DNA of 64,000 nucleotides from Ambrosia x helenae (Eukaryota; Streptophyta; Magnoliopsida; Asterales; Asteraceae): the NCBI GenBank assembly GCA_030844895.1, contig CM061228.1, positions 51,139,081 to 51,203,080 of the forward strand, written 5' to 3'. The position numbers and the translations under genes were made by a program. Positions 56,269-64,000 of the stretch are shown here, in pieces; positions within the stretch are counted from its first letter, which is position 1; every line of letters starts with the position of its first letter. The notes under the pieces were generated by a model that saw only the letters and a list, made by a program, of their open reading frames with translations, did no database searches and was not told where the DNA came from.

Positions 56269-58916
56269 TGTGACACCTGGCAAACTCCGGTTAATAACTT
56301 TCGTAAAACTAGTAAGTCTAACTTAGCGAGTCATACATATTACGTACTTAACTGGGTCAGTCGAGTCGTTACGATGATTCTGGGAATCATCGGGAGTCGT
56401 TACGATGATCAGCGGGATCATCGGGAGTCGGTCCATAACCATGTGTACAAGTATTGGTGATTCGTGGAATCGCCGGGTATAACGCACACACGCAAGTCTC
56501 GAGTCCCGGGAATTGGTGAATGGATGTAAACATGTTAGTTATCGTGCATTATGTGTTTGTAATCATTATGTGACTTGTCGGTATGTGAATACGTGTTTAT
56601 ATATGTTAAAATAGTGTTTAACGCGCCAAATACCCAAACCGGAACACTACAGGCGATTAGGAACCAAAGGAGCTCCTAATCGCCAGTATTATAGGCGATT
56701 AGGAGGGAAAAGGGGCGAATGAAGTTCCTAATCGCTAGTATATAGGCGATTAGGACTCCTAATCGCCTATTCAGCACCCCTACTCGCCTGATCTGCTATG
56801 CACGAGTCAAAACACCTATACTTACAACCCTTGACTCACCAAACACCATTTGTGCAACCCTAACAGATCCTAAGCCTCCCACACACCTCAAAACACTTCT
56901 GGAACTTGTTTTGCTTCAAAACTCATCATTTCCAAGCTAACACACCTTTCTTTGATAAAATCCAAGGTGTGTTCTTCATCCCAAACCTTTGTAATGTTAT
57001 TGTTTTGGTTCCCCAAAAGTGCAGACCTTGTTTTGCTAAGTATGTGTCTTTAAAAACCTTTGAAATGAGTTCTAAAACAAGTCTACACCATAATACTTGC
57101 TATATGTAGGAGTTATTAGGATGATTATCTAAGGATTTGAGTTATTGTTATGGTGTTTTGATGAAAGTATGCATTTTGACCCATTTGGGTGATTCTTGAA
57201 GAATTAGGATGTTATGATATGATTCAAGGATTGTTTGTTGTTAGGATTCACATTAGAAGGGTGTTATAACATAGGGATAGTGATTTGCAAGGTTGTAGGT
57301 TGTGTAATCTGATTATTGCCATTTAAGGAAATATTTCATAGTTAATGAAACCTAGTACTTTGCCATTTTAGGAAATAATCGCACTGAGGCTGTTAGAGCA
57401 GAGATAAATTGGGGGGGTTTTGCTTGGAATGGGTTGGTTAATGGTTTAGGTTTGATATTGGGTGTTTTTTACATGTTTCGGATCTGATTTGGAGGGTTAA
57501 CGCGTGAAAACGCGCCACACACCTGCAACAGGCGATTGGGGATCCTAATCGCCTGATGCAGGGGCGATTAGGACCCTAATCGTGTGATACTTCAGGCGAT
57601 TACAGGCCTACTCGCCTGTTGACCATTCCCAATCACCAGTTGACTTTTCCTCATTGCATGTTAGACTCCTAATCGCGTGTACTGCTGTTGTAAGTGTATT
57701 TTGACATCCCGGAACATGATTTGACACCCAGGAACATGATAGGAACCCCGGATATGTCCAATGACTTGGTAACACGTGTTCGGACTTGTTTATGTGTTGA
57801 TTGAGCGTTATGATAGACTAGGTGAACTCTTGCACGTATTAAGTGTTTAATTGCATATGTTGCATGATGTCTTGTATTCGGCTAACACGTGAGATGTCGG
57901 GTCACCAATGGGATGTCGAGTCTTGTCTGGTACGGTCGGTTTAACAGTCAAAGGTGTTTTCAGACGTTTATAGTTATGGTCTGGACATTCGGGGACTAGT
58001 TAACCTGCGGGTTATTAGTCTGGATACTTATACACATCTTATGATAGGTCGCCGCTATTTGGGGCTATCATAGCATACTGATTTAACTGTTTTCAAGTAA
58101 CGCAATCTAAGGTGAGTTCACGGCCCCACACTTTACTAGTTTTGTTTTTTTGGGGTGAGAAACATGCTTATACATTTTGATCACACATTTACATGTTATA
58201 CATTATAAACACACGTTTTCATGTTATACTATGGCTCACACTTTATTACTATACGGTTCATCTAAGTGCCTTAGAAACCACTAATACGGGGATGTAACGG
58301 GGAAATGTGGATAGCGCTATTGGGCCTGACAAACCCCACTCGACGGCTGGAGGCCGGGCGGGTGCATATTGTCTCAATCACACTAGGCTTACCGAAGATG
58401 AGGTAGTCTGTAAACAAGGGTATCACACAGTCAGCAATGGTTTCGCCCGTATGAGTAACACACTTGACGCCTAGCTAGCGTACGAACAAGCATAGTATGA
58501 ATAGTAGCAATAACAGTAACAGTAACGGTAACACTTTTTAAAGGATTAATGAAACGCTTATTGAAAAAGAAAAACCTGTGAACTCACCAGCATTATATGT
58601 TGACATTTTTGGCATGTTTTCTCAGGTCGCTAAGGTAGCAGTTAATGGACTAGGCGCACGGAGTCTTGCACGGCGTCTAGAAGTCTTGTTGCATATTAAA
58701 CAATATTTTGTAAACTGTAATATGTCTTTTGGTTGTAAACAAGAAATGCTTCTGCTACTGGTTTATGGCTCAAAGCATAATGTTTTGGTTGTTGCATGGA
58801 ATGTCTTACGTATTTTCTTACATTTAGTTTTCGTTTATTGTGACCGTTGACTTGGATCCTGGTGTGTCACGCGCCTCCTGGTAAAACCCCGCATGTGGAA
58901 ATTTGAGGGTGTGACA
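56269..58916 (+). repeat. 3' LTR of element C
   Basis: Matches 48608-51327 with scattered substitutions and lacks about 80 bp in the area after 57100. It has the same GGCGATTAGGA inverted units at 56650-56785 and 57530-57620. It ends GTGTGACA before TSD CCAGT. Confidence 0.93.
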
Positions 58917-58921
58917 CCAGT

Positions 58922-59251
58922 TGCCTGACCACTCGTGAGCGACGGGCTCTGTCGCCAAGATGGGTACAGGACCGTTTGTCATGGGAACCGGCTGGCCAGA
59001 CCGTAGGCCGGCGGTTGAACCGGTGGACCGTAGGGGTCGAACAGGAAACCGGAGATCTTTCAGATATGGTCAAGATCCCGCCATCGTCATCTTCGTTGCT
59101 GGAAAACATAACCCCCTTTCTCGTATAGAATCAAGTCTGAAAGTCGTCCAACTTGTATTTTTTAAAGCTAAATGCTATTGTTTGTTTTTCCATTAGAGAA
59201 TTTTGGATTATAAACAACGAAGAAAAAAATGTTAAGTTGCGCCCACTAAAT
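58922..59251. other. unassigned sequence between element C and the next solo LTR
   Basis: GC-rich start with CCGGT-rich segments, then AT-rich. No recognisable gene. It joins 48607 across element C as the old insertion site. Confidence 0.4.
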
Positions 59252-60718
59252 TGTAACACCCCAACCGATGGCGGAAACATCGAGGTGTCACGTAAGAATG
59301 AGTATACAGTAGCACATGGTAATCAAATTTTAATTGAAATTAATTTAAAGTGCAAATATCCAAAATGAAAATACATAATGAGTTATAAGTGGAAATCTAA
59401 TACATCACAAAAACCAAACAAGCATAGACTTCAATTTGCCTTCTCATGTAAATACTCTAGTCTTCATGCATCATTATTTCCTGTTGAGTTGTAAAAATGG
59501 AGGGGGGGGGGGGTCAACTAGAAGTTGGTGAGATTACATAAGCCATGTCAAGCAATTAAGTTTAAGAATAAAAGTTTAGCAATTCAAATGTCTATCGTAA
59601 GTTTAAGTCTACATGAATAAACATGGAATGTTGAATCGACATAATCAAACCTCCGACTAGTTTAGGTCCATCCCGTCATCCACGGTTCACCTTAATAGTA
59701 TGTTGGAACGATAACAATCACCCACGCTACCTATGTAGGAGGTACACGTATCCGGGTGGGATTGTCAATCCAATAGATCCATTATTGAGTATCGCCGGCT
59801 TGGCCATAGCTAATGATTATGTAATGTTGAAACTCGTTGAAACTGTTGTTGTTGTTGTCTAAATCATGAGGCATTAAAGTTTACAACTAGACATGCATGT
59901 AGAATTGCTTAAGTATAATGTTGCAAGTATGAAGAATTGCATAAACATGGTTACGTAAACTCACATTGGCTAAGGTGAATTATCCTCTAAGTGTTGTGAA
60001 TGTATGCGAGGCGAATCCCAAAGACTCAACAACATAGCTAGTCCAAATTGAAGAAAACGAAAAAGAAAGAATATCAAGCTTTCAATTCGCCAATTACAAG
60101 AGCTTACAATCAAAGCTTCAATTGTAGAAGTAATAGACTATAGAAGAAAGGTATGAGGGAAAGTTTAATCGGATTGAAACAATCGATTTAGAGGTGCCAA
60201 GTATAATGGTCATAGGTGGATTTTTATACTAGTTTTGGATTCAATTAGCCATTAAAATTGGTCAACACCATAAAGTAAGGTTTTATGATGAATTGACTAT
60301 TTGACTAAGACTTTGACTGTTTGACTAAGACTTTGACTAGGACTTTGACCAGGACTTTGACTAGGACTTTGATATATATATATATATATATTTATTTTGA
60401 AATGAATTTATATCTTCCTTGCTTGAGATTATAAATGTAATTGGAAAAATGATTAGCTTTAATTAGAAATAAAAAAAATCATTAGTTTGAATTAGAAAAT
60501 AAAAACACCGTCTTATAAAATGACGATTTTATAAATAGAATTAGGATAGGACATATGTCATGATTGAAGATTTTTTTTTTTAAGTACAATGATAAAAGGA
60601 ACTTAGAAAAATAGAGTGCACGGATAAAGATAAGAATACTTAGAAATAAATTAGACTTTATATCATGGATCGGGAAATACTTTAATGCAAAATAAATGGG
60701 AAAATTCGTGAGGTTACA
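59252..60718 (-). repeat. solo LTR with TGTAAC/GTTACA ends
   Basis: Starts TGTAACACCCCAACCGATGG, like the element A LTR, and ends GAGGTTACA. TSD TAAAT is at 59247-59251 and 60719-60723. The 1467 bp contains a 12-G run (59502-59513), a CTTTGACTAGGA tandem array (60292-60372) and a (TA)n run (60373-60391). The interior is much shorter than the 2.6-kb family, so it is a relative or a deleted copy. Confidence 0.75.
60292..60372. repeat. tandem CTTTGACTAGGA units
   Basis: About six imperfect 12-bp to 15-bp units (GACTTTGACTAGGA/TTTGACTAAG) in the solo LTR. Confidence 0.75.
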
Positions 60719-60841
60719 TAAATAATAAAATTTCAGTTTAAAATCTATGAATTAACCAACTTTTGCGCCTACTATTCCCAGATAGATAAGACGCTAACGA
60801 GATTTCAATACACATAGTTTGAATGTTGCAAATTTTAGGAA

Positions 60842-60870
60842 CCCGTCCCAGCGGACGGGTATAATGCTAG
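60842..60870 (+). mobile_element. Helitron 3' terminus
   Basis: A 7-bp GC-rich hairpin (CCCGTCC at 60842-60848, loop CAGC, GGACGGG at 60853-60859) is followed after seven bases by CTAG at 60867-60870 and then T. This is the diagnostic Helitron 3' end. A matching 5' end was not found, so the element's extent is unknown. It would lie to the left and may include the solo LTR 59252-60718. Confidence 0.75.
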
Positions 60871-60982
60871 TTATTATTGAAGAAGGGTGTTGTTTGTTTT
60901 TTTTCTTTAATGGCTAATTTTCTCTCCATTTTTTACACCCTTTTACATCACTTTTTAAATATATCTTTTTTTTTAGCACTAA

Positions 60983-61322
60983 GAGCATTCACAACCCAAC
61001 TATCAAACCTTCCCATATCTTTAAAATTTAGAAAATTATACTAAAAACTCACTACATCCCATCCACCATTTGTTTACCCTACCCTTATATTTTAAAAAAT
61101 CCATCATCAAGCTTTTCATATATGAAAAGCTACTATTCATCTCCACCAAATTATTGTGAGTGTATAAAATCGAGAAATATAATAAAATATATGTTTGTGA
61201 GTAAGATAAAGATAAAAATGGTGGATGAGATGTGAGAAGTTTTTTAAAATGAGAGATAAATTTTAAAAAAGTATGATTTTTAGTTAAATTATAGGGTGAA
61301 AAATGATGGATAGGAGATGCTC
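60983..61322. mobile_element. PIF/Harbinger-type MITE
   Basis: Inverted ends GAGCATTCACAACCCAACTATC and, reversed, GAGCATCTCCTATCCATC share a core. TAA flanks both sides (60980-60982 and 61323-61325). An internal palindrome TTTTCATATATGAAAA lies at 61113-61128. It has no coding capacity; the ORF at 61036-61374 is a by-product. Confidence 0.8.
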
Positions 61323-61684
61323 TAATGAGGCTTAAACTTTCAATTTCACTTTTGGAATCTAATACCTTTACCACCCCATGATAAGAGGTGACACATTATT
61401 GAAGAAAATATTACTTAAGTTTTTTGTTTCTTCCCTGTTTCAATTTCCGATTCTTACCCCAACCGCATCAATAATATACACACATCAATATGTGCATAAA
61501 ATTCATTTACAATACTTTTTGCGTAAATTAGTTACACATGGAAACCTTGTATTTGTTTAATTTAGTGCAAGAAAAAAAACACTTGATTAATATGTAAGGA
61601 AAAATATTGCATTCATCTAGTAAACTTAATACATAATTCTGGATTCCAAGCATAACTTTTCAAACATAATAATCACAAAAGGCC

Positions 61685-62022
61685 TTATAGACGGTTTGAT
61701 TCTCGTTCAAAACCACGACCTTTTACGTCATCTTGAGTTGGGGGGCCAGGACACCCACGAACACAAATTCCTCCTAAACATTGACAAAACCCACAACCTT
61801 TGCAAAGTGGTAAACAATCAGATCTTGTATTGCAGTGTGGTAGAGCACTAGGTTGAATTGCCATTGTTCCCGGCCACATTCCTTCACCAATAACAAAATA
61901 TTAGATAAAATACAACAATACATAAACACATAAAAAAAAAAAAAAAAAACCATATATGTTTAACCAGATGAAATGAGGGCAATCAACATGAATAGAACCA
62001 AAGCTTGTTGTGTAATCCTCAT
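61685..62022 (-). CDS. small secreted cysteine-rich peptide, two exons, 84 residues
   Basis: Exon 1 is 62022-61965 and exon 2 is 61881-61685, with a GT/AG intron of 83 bp in phase 1. Exon 1 encodes a signal peptide-like start (MRITQQALVLFMLIALISS). The rest has eight cysteines at residues 36, 42, 46, 49, 52, 54, 59 and 63 (C-x5-C-x3-C-x2-C-x2-C-x-C-x4-C-x3-C), then a polar tail ending ESNRL. The intron after the signal peptide is the usual gene form of plant defensin-like and other cysteine-rich peptides. This spacing fits no family I can name with confidence. Frame, phase and cysteine content argue for a real gene. Function (defence, signalling or proteinase inhibition) cannot be told. Confidence 0.75.
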
Positions 62023-62075
62023 CCTTCTTTCTATATTTTCTCTCTTTCAAATACTACATACACGTCTGTGCACAC

Positions 62076-62084
62076 ATATATATA
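62076..62084 (-). promoter_or_regulatory. possible TATA box of the cysteine-rich peptide gene
   Basis: TATATATA about 55 bases upstream of the ATG on the minus strand, in otherwise mixed sequence. No start site data. Confidence 0.35.
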
Positions 62085-62444
62085 CACACAAACATATCGG
62101 GAGTATATTAAATTTTTAATTCCTTTTGATAATGGTGTAATTAAATAATCAATATTACAGAATATGATATATGCTTAATAATTAATAACTTTACAAAAAA
62201 AAAAAAAAAAAAATTAATAACTTTACAAAAAAAATGCTTAATAATTAATAACTAATGCGCATTTATGTAACACACCATTTGTGTGTTTAATTTATTTTTT
62301 AGTAATATTTGTTTGCATTAATGACACTTGTTGTGTCTTGTGTGTGTATTTTTTTCTTTCTTTTTTGTTTAATTAGAAAAATCCTTTGTTGTCATTTTTT
62401 TACATATTACCTAGTAATTTTTCAATTGCAAAATTATCAGCCAA

Positions 62445-63198
62445 TTACAAGTGATACGTAGGTAAACGGGCCACAAGTTGCGCCGCTACCCCTTTTTGTA
62501 TTGCAAAACCTACTCTATTGAAAATAAAACATTGGCCCTTAGCGGCTGGGGAATTACTTTGCATAACTTTCTTCACGCGATCGAGGAGCTTGATTGCTTG
62601 CGGGGCCAGCGCTCCAAAAGTATCAAAAGCGAAGGGCACAAACACATGCTGGTTCTCTAGACAAGCCGCTTCATGTTTATCCACTTTTTTGCCCTCAGCT
62701 TTCAAAACTGCCTGCCCAGCCACAAAACCCGAATCCCGAAGTCCCACCAATGGGGATACCCCAGTCAGGTCAACACACGCATGCTTGCCTTGCGCCCATC
62801 CGAACACAAGAACATCCGCTGGCCTCAATGTGGACCACCCGTCACGTGGGTCCGTCAAGAAATTCACCGGGGCCTCTTTTTTGGCTGAAATCCCTGCCCT
62901 TCGTAAAACATCCCATAGAACATCTCTAACCAGGTCATGTCTGTATTTAAAGCCTGGTAACTCCTTACAATGTAGGGCGTGTTCTCCAAACTTGTCCAAG
63001 CGTGTTTTTTTACAGATCGGACACGGTTCGTCGACGGGGAACATGGGAATCATCAGGCGGTATTTGAGGACCGCCCGATATTCGATAGCCGACATATGTT
63101 GCCCTAGTCCGTCAATTGGGAGTGTAGTGAGGAAATCTTGAGCATGGGCCTCTTTAATTAGAGAGATAAACGCACTTGTACGTTTTTTTTTTCTCTAT
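62445..63198 (-). CDS. LINE-type restriction-like endonuclease tail (probable), isolated
   Basis: The frame is open from about 63198 to the stop at 62445 (about 250 codons). The first ATG is at 63095, but the similarity-like sequence begins earlier (EAHAQDFLTTLPIDGLGQH). It holds a zinc-finger pattern CPICKKTRLDKFGEHALHC, followed by KYRHDLVRDVL and RPADVLVFGWAQGKHACVDLTG. The last resembles the RPD-x(10-14)-D nuclease core of site-specific LINE endonucleases. The end QKGVAAQLVARLP is very regular. ORFs of this kind are, from memory, common in plant genomes and often attached to reverse transcriptase. No RT is present here, so it is either a 5'-truncated element or an isolated copy. The stop just upstream (near 63200) and the poly-A run there suggest truncation. 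Confidence 0.6.
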
Positions 63199-63199
63199 A

Positions 63200-64000
63200 G
63201 ACGATATTGGGTTTAAACAATTAAACTAAACCTATTAACATTCAAATACTCTGTTTGTGTTTGGATAATTTTCAGAATGGTTTTAGTTTTAATTTTAATT
63301 ATTGAATATCACTTTTGGAGATATGTATATGTCCGATAGATAACTAAGAGGTCAACGTTGAATAACACGGTACGATCCAAAGAGTTAGACGTTAGTATAC
63401 GAATCAGATAAGTTAACGTTAAAGTGAGTTATTATTTATTGAAATAATAATAGTTTTGAACTCGAGTGACTTAATATTAATTAGAATAGATTAATATTAA
63501 AGAATATTATGATATTATACAAGTGGGCTTAGTATAACATAGTTTTTTTTTTAAATACGGATAAGGGGTAAACTCTAAACACACTTTTATAACAAAACAA
63601 CACCTCCTTGCCTCCTCCCTATCTTCGGTTGGCCCTAAACCGCCGCCACCTCCTGCTGTCAATCAAACCACCTTCGTTGCTTCTCCTTTTTTGTGAGCTG
63701 TTGCTTTCAGGTGGTTAGTGCTCGGTTGTGAACTTCATACTAGTGAGGGTTCGTTGTAACCCGCCTGTTACAATTCCGGTGTAGTCGTCAAAAGTTGATT
63801 ACTAAACCCCCTATGGTTGTTTATATTATTTATTTATATATACACGTTTAATCTTGATCCTGATTGAGAATATTTTATTAATTGGATTAATAAAATTATC
63901 TAATAATATTTATATATAAATCGGCCCTATATATATTGGTAAATATAATCGATTTTGTCAAACATATAAACCACTTCCGCTTCATATATGATACCATTAT
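63200..64000. other. AT-rich end of window, nothing recognised
   Basis: Contains a GC-richer patch (63600-63780) and AT-rich flanks. No ORF, TIR pair or RNA gene could be supported. Confidence 0.5.

Larger units (their letters stand above)
48608..58916 (+). mobile_element. element C: pol-deleted chromovirus with nested solo LTR
   Basis: LTRs 48608-51327 and 56269-58916 are in + orientation. Perfect TSD CCAGT is at 48603-48607 and 58917-58921. The interior is only about 2.2 kb after removing the solo LTR 51643-54361 and one TSD copy. It holds a primer site, gag with an intron-like segment, and small scraps of pol. RT and integrase are gone. The LTRs belong to the same family as element B but in opposite orientation. 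An 80-bp segment near 49445-49525 is missing from the right LTR. Confidence 0.93.

Noticed and set aside
62478..63141. + strand ORFs over the nuclease-like gene
   Set aside because: Antisense shadows; the minus frame has the motif content.

Overview
The window is repeat-rich nuclear DNA of a flowering plant. Spliced genes, Ty3/gypsy chromoviruses with LTRs of 2.6-2.7 kb, hAT, Harbinger and Mutator elements, and Helitron-type ends all point that way. LTR ends such as TGTCACACCCTCAAA suggest a eudicot, possibly Asteraceae; that is inference, since no search was run. Most of the sequence can be assigned to mobile DNA, often nested two or three deep, with exact target-site duplications (TSDs).

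Left part (1-17.3 kb). A degenerate + strand chromovirus (1-5009), itself split by two hAT-type MITEs, ends 24 bp from the last visible exon of a minus-strand gene. That gene (coding exons 12155 to 5034) encodes the N-terminal part of an ALWAYS EARLY/LIN-9-like protein with a SANT/Myb-like domain, a plant DREAM/MuvB-type chromatin regulator. Its introns hold a SINE-like retroposon, three hAT MITEs and one Tourist MITE. Upstream of its probable 5' UTR lies a Harbinger transposase pseudogene, with a non-autonomous Mutator-like element 48 bp in front of the transposase ATG.

Middle (17.3-38.3 kb). This is a Russian-doll nest. A solo LTR (17337-38256, TSD CTTTT) is split by element A (18454-37110, minus), which carries only gag. 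A is split by element B (22689-32951, minus, TSD CACAG), a chromovirus with nearly identical LTRs but broken reading frames. A's LTRs contain two tRNA-like modules.

Right-middle (38.3-48.6 kb). A Mutator-like element carries a Tourist MITE in its end. A candidate Helitron (39791-45979, minus) follows, containing an RPA70-like OB-fold pseudogene whose third exon is cut by a solo LTR. Then comes a rearranged Tat-type gag.

Right part (48.6-64 kb). Element C (48608-58916, +, TSD CCAGT) is a deleted chromovirus with a nested solo LTR. It is followed by a solo LTR (59252-60718), a Helitron 3' end, a Harbinger MITE, a two-exon gene for an 84-residue secreted cysteine-rich peptide (62022 to 61685), and an ORF resembling a LINE restriction-like endonuclease tail (62445-63198).

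The two candidates for functional host genes are the ALY-like gene and the cysteine-rich peptide gene. The rest records successive transposition: nesting gives a relative order, and LTR similarity suggests B is the youngest large insertion.
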